Shown here in pieces: positions 38,301 to 47,492 of a stretch of 64,000 bases of DNA. The translations under genes were made by a program, and so were the position numbers. The notes under the pieces were generated by a model, which saw only the letters and a program-made list of their open reading frames with translations, did not search any database and was not told the origin of the DNA. This DNA comes from Phoronis australis. Taxonomy: Eukaryota; Phoronida; Phoronidae. The first letter of the stretch is position 1, and each line of letters opens with the position of its first letter. The DNA lies in assembly GCA_002633005.1 (NCBI GenBank), contig NMRA01000056.1:565165-629164 (forward strand), in the 5' to 3' direction.

Positions 38301-41129
38301 TCTCACTTTGAATCTTGAATACTCTGAGCCATTCATTTGGTAAAATACGTGTTGGAAAATCGTTGACCTTGTTGATATATTCAATGTAATGCTTTGCAAA
38401 ACTCTAAAAACGTGAAATCATGAAACACGTCAGAATTCGGCAACTTATGATTTTGTATGTTGGCAACCCATAACTGGTGGTGGTGTTACAGATTAGATGA
38501 GCTGAACCTCTCCTGGACCTCTCTCACCAAGGAATGCATTGTTTATGCTTGCCTGTGTTTACCCAAGTGCTTGTCCAAGCTCAGCCTTAATGGCTTCCGT
38601 GAAGCTCTAACTGACGACGGTAGGTTTCTTAAAACAGTCGTACTTTTTGTTATTTTCAAAGTAAGGGTTTGTGTAGAGGTTGTCCATGATCTCCCATTGA
38701 AGCCCTCGTTCTTTGTCCTCTCACTAGCTCAGACTGGCAAAAAATGCAGAATCGGGAGTACCAGATTACCATGGCAACTTGCTGGAGTTTTGAGCTAAAA
38801 CTTGAATCACACAGACATCTTTTGTGTTCAAGTCATTCAATCTATCTGATATGCAGTTTTATGTTTGGAGTGTCTACTAATAGAAAAACTGCTTTTGGTA
38901 CATTTTGAAAATCCCCAAAATAGACACAGCTTTATGCCTTTCAATATTGAAAGAACTTAGTTCCCTAATAAGAGTATATAGTAGTCTATTGGCCAATTGT
39001 CAAAGATTCTGGCCTATCAGCCGTGGCGTAACAGTTCTGGTCAAAGTGTCTGGCCGCCGACTGCCATCTTTATTGTAAGTTTTTCTCACCTTTGATGGTC
39101 TGTGTTCTTGTATTTGTTTGCTCCATAGTTAAATGAGGTCACGCAATTAAAGTGTGACAGCTGAATAATCTTTGCATCTTTGTAGATGTTCTACAGCTTG
39201 TCAAGACATGTCCACATCTCACTGAGCTGGACCTGAGCGATTCTACGTTACTCACAGAGACCTCTATTGATCACTTAGTCAACCACTTGAAGGGCCTGGA
39301 ACACATCTCGCTCAGTCGATGCTACAACATATCACCCAGTTCCTTTGTGTAAGTTCCATTCAAACAGAACTTTACAATTCCAAGACACCTAGACTTACCT
39401 ACCTACATGCAGTGTGGGTCTGCTCCCCCAGGAACAAATTCATCCATTGCGGATGGTATTCTTCTCTCACCAACGCTTAATATTCTCCCTCATAGACCAC
39501 TTTTGCATCTCACGAACATATTTCTTTTCTCAAAAATGCATCAGCCTTACATTCTTCACTGTCTGCGAAAGCTACTCTATACCCTCTCGCGCCGTTCTCT
39601 TCTCTCGGGTCACTTCGCATAACCTGGTATAAAGTCGATGCAAAAATGAACTGTGAGTAGTCTCCAGCAATTTTTGTATTGGCAATAGTTGTTAAGTACG
39701 CAATGGAAATGCTATTGAACTCGGTTTACGCTCAACAGTACATGTTGCTTGTCCTTATATGCCGGTGATCTCATGAATATGAGAATTGATAATTTTTGCG
39801 TCGAAATTCGATAAAGTGGATAATATTCAGGGTATTTAGTGAAATAAAAACAATGTTTATTTGATTTACAATATTCGTGTAATTTCTTCAAAATAATGAA
39901 ACGGCAATAAAAATAATGCCGGAGCTTGATCGACAAATTTTTTGGTAAGTGAGATCATTGCTCCATGGGCTTGGAATACTGAGTGAGAGTGGGATTGGTC
40001 CATCCACCACGACCCAAATATGTCTGTGAAACGAGAAAAGTGGGCGGAGTTAGTGTTGGCAAGTGGATAGTAGCATTCGCAAAAGAATTTTGTGGTCAGA
40101 TAAGGCCAAGCCGTGCAGGACCAGGGAAGTTAAGGTGCCTTGAGTGTTAGATAAGGCCAAGCTGTGCACGACCAGGGAAGTTAAGGTGCCTTGATTTGTG
40201 TTTTGTGTGTTTCTGATTATAGTTTTAGGCTTCAGTGCCAGGTTGCATGGGTCTCAACTATGTTCCCTAAATATTTTGCCTATTTGTGTCTTTACTGAAA
40301 GAATCTTTCTGTCAATTCAGCTGTTCATGAGCCCCTGTTTGAGTAATTGATATTTCCTAACGATGTAACTAAAAATTGAGCCCTGAATGCAATGAAAATA
40401 AATAGGTACTGAGTCCCTAAATTAGGGGCGTTGCATGAAAAGATCCCTATTTATTTTCCATAATATTGCGAAGAGCTGGTAGTTAGTGCCTGAAACTTTG
40501 CTTGACGCGTAGAATGACACACCGTGACTAGTCAGCTTATCCAGTCTTGCCACGAGTAATAACAAACTGTCATTTCTTGCTACGCCCAGAAATCCTGTCT
40601 AAATCTGAGTAAGGAATAAGTTACGACCAATCTATAACAATACAGGGTCTGTATTTGATGGAAAACAGAATAGAGTAACTTGCATTAACCCTTTTGAATA
40701 GTACATGTTGAGTATTGCGTAGGTCGACTGACTCACTAGTGATGACCAGGTCTGTGTTTGCTGGCAGACTGTCAACACTCTCATAAGCATTTACTCCGCA
40801 TGTTGCATGCACTTATTTGGCTTTAGTGTGAAGTGCATTTTATATTCCAGTCGGTGGAAATGATTGAGTGTAGAGGACTCAAGTTTTAGTCAGACTACTG
40901 AACTTAAGGTTTTAATCCACCTTTATTTTTCAGAAACTTGAAAAATATTGTCACCCTCCAAGCAGTCGACATCTTTGGCATGCTGCGAGACCACACTCTC
41001 GAGGAGATCAAAGAAACCATGCAGAATATTCACATCAATGACTATCCGTTCTGCTCGATAGCTCGGCCCACTACTGGGATACGTCGTACCAGTGTGTGGG
41101 GGCTGCGGGTCCGCGACCAGAATGTTTGA
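23281..41129 (+). CDS. SKP2: S-phase kinase-associated protein 2 (F-box/LRR substrate receptor of SCF)
   Basis: Nine coding exons join in frame to 454 codons plus stop (human SKP2 has 424): 23281-23360, 24072-24219, 25961-26105, 27939-28047, 28913-29077, 30443-30673, 38492-38619, 39186-39348, 40934-41129. Exons 3-6 recur at 32238, 34219, 35193 and 36714. The protein is the substrate receptor of the SCF E3 ubiquitin ligase that drives p27 degradation at S-phase entry in vertebrates. Residues 125-161 are the F-box (SKFSDEIILSIFSWLPKPVL, CAQVCRRWKRLS). Leucine-rich repeats follow (VQYLDLS, LRKISLEQCELSS, LEVVNLSMC, LDELNLSWTSLT, LTELDLSDSTLLT, LEHISLSRCYNISP). The tail IARPTTGIRR and VWGLRVRDQ matches the conserved SKP2 C-terminus. 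The N-terminus is longer and more basic than in human and carries CFICKRPRR. Poly(A) signal at 41249. Confidence 0.96.
23685..23853. mobile_element. MITE with GGCGGAT termini
   Basis: It begins GGGGCGGATCCAGGA and ends TAAATCCGCCACTG, inside SKP2 intron 1. A single end of the same kind (CAGTGGCGGATTTAG) occurs near 11646. G and C homopolymer runs lie just inside the ends. TSDs are not clear. Confidence 0.5.
24072..24219 (+). CDS. SKP2: SKP2 coding exon 2
   Basis: It encodes TQRRTSMTWAVSQEFTASIY, EDMGVSELAEEA and NIPQAQ. The MTWAVS and MGVS words parallel FTWGWDS and MGVSALE of the human N-terminal region. The donor is GTGAGT. Confidence 0.88.
24220..25521 (+). other. SKP2 intron 2, unique part
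   Basis: About 1.3 kb of single-copy intron with no recognised feature. The duplicated block starts at its right end. Confidence 0.6.
25961..26105 (+). CDS. SKP2: SKP2 coding exon 3, copy 1
   Basis: It encodes APKVPTLKRSHMVQEVGEET, KWVPPHNDGDGCFICKRPRR and EIAQGD, then the donor GTAATG. It corresponds to the basic linker that precedes the F-box in vertebrate SKP2. Confidence 0.85.
27073..27184. mobile_element. Hairpin MITE in SKP2 intron 3, copy 1
   Basis: Its ends are GGCAATAGTCATACCGGTA and CTGACTATTACCG. It contains the same TTTTGAGAACCAGTTT stretch as the HCCS intron element at 16771-16880. Its counterpart in the second block is 33357-33467. Confidence 0.5.
27939..28047 (+). CDS. SKP2: SKP2 coding exon 4 (F-box), copy 1
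   Basis: It encodes DSWSKFSDEIILSIFSWLPK, PVLVKCAQVCRRWKRLS, a complete F-box that would bind SKP1. The acceptor is TTCTTTCAG and the donor GTGAGT. Confidence 0.95.
28836..28909 (+). repeat. 37-bp tandem duplication at the exon 5 splice acceptor
   Basis: Two 37-bp copies (28836-28872, 28873-28909) share ATGATTGGC, GAAGTCTC and ATCGCATACATTTG. Only the second continues into CAG and the exon. The first has TTTGAATG instead, so it lacks the AG. The second block carries the same dimer. Confidence 0.8.
28913..29077 (+). CDS. SKP2: SKP2 coding exon 5, copy 1
   Basis: It encodes FDEFLWKRLDVSNTSLKAGV, LGRILLRGVHVLR and HTDFQTSSWSE. It parallels DESLWQTLDLTGKNL of human SKP2, the junction of the F-box and the leucine-rich repeats. 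Confidence 0.93.
29406..29729. mobile_element. Long-arm hairpin MITE in SKP2 intron 5, copy 1
   Basis: CATATCCCTGG and ACCTTGTA on the left mirror TACAAGGTAACCAGGGATATG on the right in reverse complement, apart from a base. Inner arms GCGAGTATGTAC, GATGTCATC and GCCTGCATTCA are also mirrored. The arms total about 150 bp each. The copy in the second block is 35686-36009. Confidence 0.7.
30443..30673 (+). CDS. SKP2: SKP2 coding exon 6, copy 1
   Basis: It encodes FYKVQYLDLSMATVSVATLE, FKKCRHLRKISLEQCELSS, NTELEVVNLSMCKGI and the next repeat: three leucine-rich repeats. The donor is GTAAGC. In the assembled order it is followed by the gap. Confidence 0.95.
30820..31797. other. Assembly gap (978 n)
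   Basis: Undetermined bases. The left edge is the end of block copy 1 and the right edge is the start of block copy 2. Confidence 0.99.
32238..32382 (+). CDS. SKP2: SKP2 coding exon 3, copy 2
   Basis: It is identical in protein to 25961-26105, with a silent GCC to GCT change. Splice sites are intact. Confidence 0.85.
33357..33467. mobile_element. Hairpin MITE in SKP2 intron 3, copy 2
   Basis: Counterpart of 27073-27184. It retains CTGGTTTTCAAAA where copy 1 has CTGCTTTTCAAAA. Confidence 0.5.
34219..34327 (+). CDS. SKP2: SKP2 coding exon 4 (F-box), copy 2
   Basis: Same protein as 27939-28047. One silent difference (GTG for GTA in CAQVC). Confidence 0.95.
35193..35357 (+). CDS. SKP2: SKP2 coding exon 5, copy 2
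   Basis: I find no difference from 28913-29077. It is preceded by the same 37-bp tandem duplication (35116-35189). Confidence 0.93.
35686..36009. mobile_element. Long-arm hairpin MITE in SKP2 intron 5, copy 2
   Basis: Counterpart of 29406-29729, with single-base differences such as AAAGGGTCAGCATCTTG against AAAGGATCAGCATCGTG. Confidence 0.7.
36714..36944 (+). CDS. SKP2: SKP2 coding exon 6, copy 2
   Basis: Same protein as 30443-30673. One silent change (AGC for AGT in RKISL). Ends in phase 2, which fits exon 7 at 38492 and would not fit another exon 3. Confidence 0.95.
37091..38491 (+). other. SKP2 intron 6, unique part
   Basis: Single-copy intron. Around 37220-37455 it is dense in short ACTCACAG-like words on one strand and contains GTTCACTGACTCAC on the minus strand, as in the foldback element at 10690-11291. 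Nothing else recognised. Confidence 0.5.
38492..38619 (+). CDS. SKP2: SKP2 coding exon 7
   Basis: It encodes LDELNLSWTSLTKECIVYAC and LSKLSLNGFREALTDD. LDELNLSW is identical to human SKP2. The donor is GTAGGT. Confidence 0.96.
39186..39348 (+). CDS. SKP2: SKP2 coding exon 8
   Basis: It encodes VLQLVKTCPHLTELDLSDST, HLVNHLKGLEHISLSRCYNI and SPSSFV: two leucine-rich repeats. HISLSRCYNI parallels HLSLSRCYDI of human SKP2. The introns on either side hold nothing recognised except a 51-bp tandem dimer at 40098-40196. Confidence 0.96.
40098..40196 (+). repeat. 51-bp tandem dimer in SKP2 intron 8
   Basis: Two copies starting at 40098 and 40149 share AGATAAGGCCAAGC and ACCAGGGAAGTTAAGGTGCC. Confidence 0.8.
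40934..41129 (+). CDS. SKP2: SKP2 coding exon 9 and stop
   Basis: It encodes NLKNIVTLQAVDIFGMLRDH, the helix EEIKETMQNIHIND, SIARPTTGIRR and VWGLRVRDQNV, then TGA. This is the last repeat and the C-terminal tail that in the human structure folds back over the LRR surface. The human tail after the equivalent of WGLR is about ten residues longer. Confidence 0.96.
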
Positions 41130-41248
41130 AACGAGTTCAAAGGTCATAGTTTGGTGATACCGTGGATACCGGTGATGTCTTTGGGATGCAGATGAGTTAG
41201 CAGGACTCGCGCCGAATATTTTGAAAGAGGAAATATCGTGGAAAAGTT

Positions 41249-41254
41249 AATAAA
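41249..41254 (+). terminator. Poly(A) signal for SKP2
   Basis: AATAAA 120 bases after the stop codon, followed by T-rich sequence. Confidence 0.55.
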
Positions 41255-41466
41255 ATTTTTCATTGAGCAAGTGAGGTTGCAATTTTCTTCCATTCAAACT
41301 GAAAATGAGTGGGAGAGCTAGCGATATTGAGGATGATTTGGTTCTGTTTAGATTTTTGTTCTTACTAAAATCCTGTAAATGAAATGTGTAGAATGAGGAG
41401 GGAAGCTACAGTAGAACTTGGATAAGATGGATCTAAATGAACTGAAAGATTGTATCAGGGTGTGGT

Positions 41467-41721
41467 CAGGGCTTGGAATTCTCCTCTTTCCAGAGGATTT
41501 CCTCGTTTTTGGTTTCAATTTCCTCTTATTTGATTTCCAGTTGCTTCTTATTCTGTCTCTTTTTCATCATTATTTCGACTTAATTCATACAAAAAAAAAA
41601 CGTTTCTGGAGCTAAAATTTCACAACACTAAAAAGTATTTCTTTCACATTATCCTATTTGTAGAATGATACATCAACTGGAAAATTTTCCTCTTTTTTGT
41701 CATGGGTCATTCCAAGCCCTA
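41467..41721. mobile_element. MITE, CAGGGCTTGGAAT family, copy 2
   Basis: It begins CAGGGCTTGGAAT and ends ATTCCAAGCCCT. Flanks TGTGGT and TGTGTT form an imperfect 6-bp duplication. The ends match 15807-16134, but the interior differs (TTCCTC-rich). Confidence 0.65.
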
Positions 41722-43431
41722 TGTGTTTACGGACCAGAATTACAGTGAAGCGAAGGTCGAGCCTGTGCGAGTTTTGCTGTTTATACCTCAGGGGTTTAAG
41801 TCTTGCTAGCTCATTTAACGTGCATGTAGAGTTTTGTGTTGTACCAAGAGGTATGTGAAATATGATTTGATTCAGTTATGCCGTTTGCTGCAGACTGAAC
41901 AGAATAGTCAGTCTACGTTACTTGACCACAATGTCATCCAAGTGGCTAATTTTGTTTCCAAGGGAACCGTGGGAAATGAAAGCCTGTCTTGAACAGTAAC
42001 GCATTTAAATTTAGCTCTTGCAATACATCAAAAACATCCCTCTGAACACACTGTGTACTTATTACTGGTACCTGATTTTTGTCTGTCACCACAGAAACCT
42101 CTGTGCATTCCAACAGCTAGGTAGGAAACCCCTCACTGGTGTTCTGTCCAGTTTCACTGTGGGTTCCTAGGAATGCTCAAACCTACAGCTTGTTCTTTGT
42201 TTGCTGGTAAGGCAATATGACCCGCAAAGGTTGCTTCATGTATCATTGACCATGTCTGTGTTGGGGTGTTTGTCCTGTGTTTCTGAAGCACTGCTAGGAT
42301 TATCTGGATAGTCCCATACATGCAAATACAAAATCTGTTGAAGGAAGGCTCACTACTAATAGCACACTCAGGGTGTCATAGTTTAAGTTTTAGGAGAATT
42401 TTTATAGGAAAACTAAGGCGTTGGGTCAAGGCTTCTGGTATGATGCATAGGTTCCTGGCCTCGAGTAATACCACTGTTGGTGAGTAATTTGTGGTGACTG
42501 CTGAAACTGCACATGAATTCTGTACTTTATGTTATTGTTGATAATATTATTATTACCATTATAGTGGCTTTAATCTGTGATTATGTTATGAGAAAGATAT
42601 TATTTGAGGTGCGCTAAGACAAGCTTACCCCATGCTGTGTGAATATATGAGCCATAAATCTTGTTTTTGGGGATTTTATCTAAACCTTTTTTTGACAAGG
42701 TACGGTCCAAGGCGATGTTGCTGCGTACGTTAGTGGTCGAGTGTGCATGTGCTCCCAAGTCTGCTGGTGTTTGTTTGGCTATGCAATTTCTATGCTTTTT
42801 ATCTTATTACCATTTAACATCTTGTGCATGAGTTTAAATGACTATTCTATCTTTAAAGTATGGGAGTTTCGCAACAGTTTTTTCTTTGTATTTTTTAATC
42901 AAATATAGTTAGTTTTCAAAATAAACTAGACATACTCCACCAAACGTAGATGAACTTGTTGCCAGAATTAATTGACAGTTTGGTCGATCTTTTTTATCAA
43001 AAAAAAATCAAAAATGCTGAGTCTCAGGTGACGTCATTGCGTCTAGCCATTAATTGTTATTCTGCTAATGAACTTACAAGGTGACATGTTGCAATTTCAA
43101 GAAAGTGCCTGAAGCAGAGCATTTTTAGATTTATTTTGAATGTTGAAACTGGTTATGGTCAAAAGGAAGTGGCGCTTTTCTGTGACACTTGGTTGCATGT
43201 CGGTGTTGTCCAATTTATTTTGAAAACTTATTTTTTTTGAGTATTGCATCAAGTTTGTAAGTCATAAGTAGATTAGGTCATTTATCTCAAGATATTCACT
43301 TGGCTCACTCGTCTATAAGATTGTGCATTGCAAATAAAAACGCTGTTTTTGACAGGAATAGTTTTATTTTTGTTCTGTCACAACTATGCCATTGCAATGA
43401 CCAGCGCTCAGATTCTAGGGCTACCTTAGGA
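41722..43431. other. Gene-free stretch downstream of SKP2
   Basis: No coding stretch, RNA gene or clear repeat recognised. Only short AT-rich frames are present. Confidence 0.6.
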
Positions 43432-43595
43432 AACTTCTGACACACTAAAACGTGTAGGATACATGTGTCTGCAACTTCTGACACACTAAAACGTGTAGGA
43501 TACATGTGTCTGCAACTTCTGACACACTAAAACGTGTAGGATACATGTGTCTGCAACTTCTGACACACTAAAACGTGTAGGATACATGTGTCTGC
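43432..43595. repeat. 41-bp tandem repeat, four exact copies
   Basis: Units start at 43432, 43473, 43514 and 43555 and look identical. Each contains ACACACTAAAACGTGTAGG and ATACATGTGTCTGC, with partial internal inverted symmetry (ACACACTAAAACGTGT). Identity of the copies implies recent expansion. Confidence 0.95.
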
Positions 43596-44012
43596 AATTC
43601 GGTGTCACATTTTCACGAGATTCGTGCGTTTACGGAACTCGACCCTGATTTACTTATTCGGAGGGAAATACTGTAGAAACTGCGTAGTTTTTGTTATTTC
43701 AGAAGTTGGTTTGCCAGTTGAAAGCAAAATACGCTCTCGTGTCACGTAAACTATTCTCTAGAACTGTCATTTTAAAAACACCAGAAGCTCAAAGTCGTAT
43801 CCCCAGTCGTAGCTAAAACCGTCGACTTCAGTATCTCAGATTTTCATAAGTGGCTCGCCGTGACGTTGGTCGTTGTTCATGAAAACGCTCTTAGTCTAGT
43901 TGCCAAAAGGTTAACCCTGCAATGTTGTTTACTGTAAAGTTTTCTTTTGGAAATTTGTTATATGTGGTTAGGAGAATAAAATAAACTTGGTTGCACTTTG
44001 AGCATTTATTGT

Positions 44013-44045
44013 AATTCAAGATGGCGGCTTCCGCCATCTTGAATT
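44013..44045. promoter_or_regulatory. Paired YY1-like motifs in a 15-bp palindrome (left arm)
   Basis: AATTCAAGATGGCGG, three bases, then its exact reverse complement. AAGATGGCGGC is the known YY1 consensus, so two sites face each other. The right arm keeps the same arrangement at about 47880-47910 with one arm changed to AAAATGGCGG. Binding is inference. Confidence 0.5.
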
Positions 44046-44160
44046 TCGCCTAATTTCCACACTCTGAACATGATACCGTGTAGGATCTTGCAATTTATGG
44101 TTTGCAACGTTTTTTTGGGACGGAGAGTCCATTTCTGACATTATTTTATGGATACAAGGT

Positions 44161-44185
44161 GGGTCAAATGAGAGGTCAAAGGTCA
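44161..44185. promoter_or_regulatory. DR1-type nuclear receptor motif (left arm)
   Basis: AGGTCAAAGGTCA at 44173-44185 is a perfect direct repeat with one-base spacing, the consensus for RXR heterodimers, HNF4 or COUP-TF. A further half site GGGTCA precedes it. The other arm has TGACCTTTGACCT at 47736-47748 plus a third half site TGACCT at 47755. Confidence 0.5.
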
Positions 44186-45150
44186 CGTTGAACTGAAACA
44201 CGGAAAATTCTCTTTTGCGCGACGAAATGATAAAGTTATGGGAAATGCGGAATTATCATTTCTGTGATTTCATTATATCAAGAATAAGGGATAGCTAGGT
44301 ACTTGAAAAAGAAGATATCCTCCCAACATCTCAATAATTAGTTTAAAATAATGTTGTACCAGACCTACGCATGCCGCTCAGGAAGTCCCATCGCACTGAT
44401 CACCTTGGGCCATCTTTACGTTTTATTAGCTGAAGCAGAGCCGACCAGCAGTGTGCCTCGAGTGAAAACTCATAAACTATGACTTCTGGAACTATAAAAT
44501 AATGCAAATTTCCCGACTTTGCTGAGCCGCCTGGCTTCTACTGGGGATTGATGACTCGCTGGGTCTCGAGAAAATTTTACCCCCCCATCATTTTGCGTCG
44601 GTGTTCATAGAGAACAGCTTCGAGGCAATGGACCACGAGTCACTGACAGCGACAAGTTCAACTTGACACCTCCGCGTCTACTCAGAGAGGAGTTAATAGC
44701 GTCTTTGGCAGCTCGTTCAAACCAAGAACTAGTCTCTGTCCAGTACCCTCACTTCTTGTGACCTCTCATGTTGGCTGGACTTGTTCAGGTCAAATCTCCT
44801 GGCTGTAATGTTCCATTATGTCCGAAATACTTCCATTCCACATCTCCACTTGAGTCTTGGCTTCAACTGGCATATTAGACGTCCCATAAATCAAGAGCTC
44901 GTACACTTCAGTGTTGTCACAAGTGATTCTGATGGTGTGTATGTGCCTTCTTCCACCACTTTCAACATTTACTTATACAACGTCTGCTTCAGCATGGGTA
45001 ATTACACAGTGGCTCTTCTTGATCCGCTTGATGTTGAATACAACATACACATAGAAGGTTCTTTAACATAGCGTTATTTAGAATAGTTTAGTGGCAAAAG
45101 GGATATTTGCTCATGTTATCGTCTCATGGTCCTTTGTGTAGGGATATTTC

Positions 45151-45209
45151 AATTATTAGCTTTGAAAAATATTACCACAGTGTGGTAATATTTTTCAAAG
45201 CTAATAATT
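45151..45209. repeat. Perfect 59-bp palindrome
   Basis: Arms of 29 bases (from AATTATTAGCTTTGAAAAAT) with a single central G at 45180 mirror each other exactly. It can extrude as a cruciform or be transcribed as a perfect hairpin. It lies inside the 4.2 kb element. Confidence 0.95.
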
Positions 45210-45569
45210 GTTTCACAAGCAGGAGGATAGAGTACCAGTAGAGCGCCGAGACTTTACCTAAATCTCCTGTAGTTCCGGAAACACTCCAAACGACCTGCTA
45301 CAAAGCTGGACAACAGCAACCAACATCACTTCCGGAGCAGAATGATTTGGGACATAACGCGAAGAGATTTGACCAAAATGTCACCCTTCCTCAGACTGCC
45401 GTATTTGCCGATCTAGGCTATAGGGAGTGGACTAAATAAGCATACTGAAAGATATCGCCTATGTTCTTACATTGCTGTCTTACGACTAACACACAACTGA
45501 ACAGCATCTCAATGCCATGTCCTTCCTTGACAGCACAGGCTTCTTCAGTAACTCCAGCATTTTGACTTT

Positions 45570-45870
45570 TTCTTGATTGCTTTGTAACATTCAGTGCTCA
45601 CCAAAACTAAAAATCTGACTCCTCTGCTCATGCCCAATGACCAGCTCGCTCTGGAATCTACTCGGTGATTGCAGATGTTATGGAGATATGACTGCTGGTC
45701 AGTGAGCGGGTGTATGTGCTTCTCTATCTCCTCTGCAATCTTTCTCTAGCCATCCTTGTCTAGGTCCACTACTCCCTTCTTGTCAACAACTTGGTCCTTT
45801 TCCTGTCACTCCACTACGTGATGTTTGCTGTTCACCACCTTCATTCCACGTGACTTATGTTCCCCATGGC
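45570..45870 (-). pseudogene. Decayed ORF of unknown type
   Basis: One minus-strand frame reads coding-like but is broken by stops: MKVVNSKHHVVE, QEKDQVVDKKGVVDLDKDG, RKIAEEIEKHIHPLTDQQSY and LHNICNHRVDSRAS. It may be the remnant of an ORF of the surrounding mobile element. I do not recognise the family. Confidence 0.3.
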
Positions 45871-46558
45871 AGCCGAGTATCAAGGTGGGCACACTCACAA
45901 AAACTCTTTAACCACATGACCACTTAATTGCTCGGCTCTCATTAAAATGCCCCATGGCACATGTTAATCGTTTGATATACAATATGCTTGTTCTTCGAAT
46001 TGGTCAGCTGGTACTGCAGTCTTGGACAGGTGCTTCACACACAGCAAACTTCAATGTAAACTTCGAAAGAACCCTGTCAAGCTGCTAAACTTGGTATAAA
46101 CTTCTTGCCAGAAATGTCTGGCATCTTAGTCGAACACTTATCGCACGTTTGTCGAACTTTTGTCGTAGTTTAGGTTGCCGTTATTGCGCCTAGCCGTTTA
46201 TGGTTTGTTTATGAATGGAGGTACGTGTAAATTATGAAAATTTAGACACCGTACATGGAGGCGCTATTGTATTCTAGTCGAAAAGAATTCCCACCATACA
46301 CCAGCGCAGGTACCGAACACAATTATGGTGACCTGCTACGAAGAAATGTGTCAACATCTCCTTACGGCAGGGTAATTGTTGAAGGACCATCTTTAGGTTA
46401 ACCATCAGCTCTTCATAAGACTTGGCCCCATTTGAGTAGACACTGATTAACAACATGGCTGTGATGAGATTGTAAACCTACAGAGCATCGCTTGTAGCCT
46501 TTCCGTTGACTATACTGGAGTGTAACAAGTTAATACTTCCAAAATCATATCTCTCGAA

Positions 46559-46791
46559 ATGCATTCTAGAAGGAACAATCTCGTGTTTGTGGGGATCCCG
46601 CAAACCCAGGATATGTCGTGTGAGAACAGTTTATCTATAGTGCTAAAGCGATATATGGGCCTTGACAACATCTCTTTTGAAAGAGTGCACCCTATTGGCG
46701 ATAAAGGTACTATAATTGCTAAGTTTTCGTTCTATAAACAACGACAACAAGTGTGGATGGGAAAGAGAAAGTTTCAAGGTTCGAAAATTTT
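46559..46791 (+). pseudogene. LINE-type ORF1 fragment (Transposase_22-like RRM)
   Basis: An open frame reads RRNNLVFVGIP, then CENSLSIVLKRYMGLDNISF, ERVHPIGDK, IIAKFSFYKQRQQVW and KRKFQGSKI, and runs into the gap. RRNNL(I/V)F.GIP ... FERVHRIG ... IIAKFSFYKDR is the hallmark of the RRM of L1-like ORF1 proteins, an RNA chaperone of retrotransposition. The start of the element and all of ORF2 are absent. Confidence 0.7.
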
Positions 46792-46874
46792 NNNNNNNNN
46801 NNNNNNNNNNNNNNNNNNNNNNNNNNNNNNNNNNNNNNNNNNNNNNNNNNNNNNNNNNNNNNNNNNNNNNNNNN
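46792..46874. other. Assembly gap (83 n)
   Basis: Undetermined bases, at the junction between the LINE fragment and a repeat of CTCCGAAAA words. Confidence 0.99.
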
Positions 46875-46895
46875 AATACTTCGATGGCTCATGCC

Positions 46896-47492
46896 ACCAC
46901 TCCGAAAAAAGCCACTCCGAAAGTACACTACACCGAAAAATCTCCGATACAACGATTGTTTACTCAATCTTCCTAGATTTTCTCAAAATTTCACGAATGG
47001 TGTATGAATTTGTTACTTACTAACAAAATACCCACACAAAAATAAAATTGGACAATCAAGTCCAATGACTTATTTCTGCCATTTTTACTGTCTCCGTAGT
47101 TAACGACTCTTGTATCCTATCTTCTTTGAAGTTCACTTGATCGAGAGAAAATGCATCATATTACATGCGAGCACCCAAGGGGGCCCCCATTGGGCCCCAT
47201 TCGCCTCAAAACAACAAAAAGTCCGAGAAAACGAGACATAAGTCCACTAAAAAGACGCGAATGCACAATTCATAGCCCTGGACGTGATATCCGTTTTTAG
47301 TCCCATGTTTTTGTTTGTAAAAGAAACAAATTGCCAAAAAAATTCCCCCCCCCCATTTTAGACTAGGTGCGCGCATGTTTTTGTGTTATAAAATGAAACA
47401 AATGCGTTCATATTTGGAGGAGGCGTGGGTTTCTTCGGAGTAGTGTCTTCTTTTCGGAGTAGAGGTTTTTCGGAGTAGTGTTTTTGGAGTAA
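46896..47492. mobile_element. Inverted-repeat element with repeated CTCCGAAAA termini
   Basis: The left end has CACTCCGAAAAAAGCCACTC and further CCGAAA words. The right end has TTCGGAGTAGTGT, TTTTCGGAGTAGAGG and TTTTTCGGAGTAGTG, the same word inverted. The interior of about 0.5 kb is AT-rich and noncoding. Confidence 0.5.

Noticed and set aside
43432-43595. CRISPR-like array
   Set aside because: The repeats are directly tandem without spacers, and the genome is eukaryotic.
44781-45071. Plus-strand frame of 96 codons inside the 4.2 kb element
   Set aside because: No recognised motif and no related frame nearby. It could be an element fossil but cannot be supported.
46716-47007. Open frames spanning the second gap
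   Set aside because: The frame across n cannot be known. Only the part left of the gap has recognisable LINE ORF1 content.
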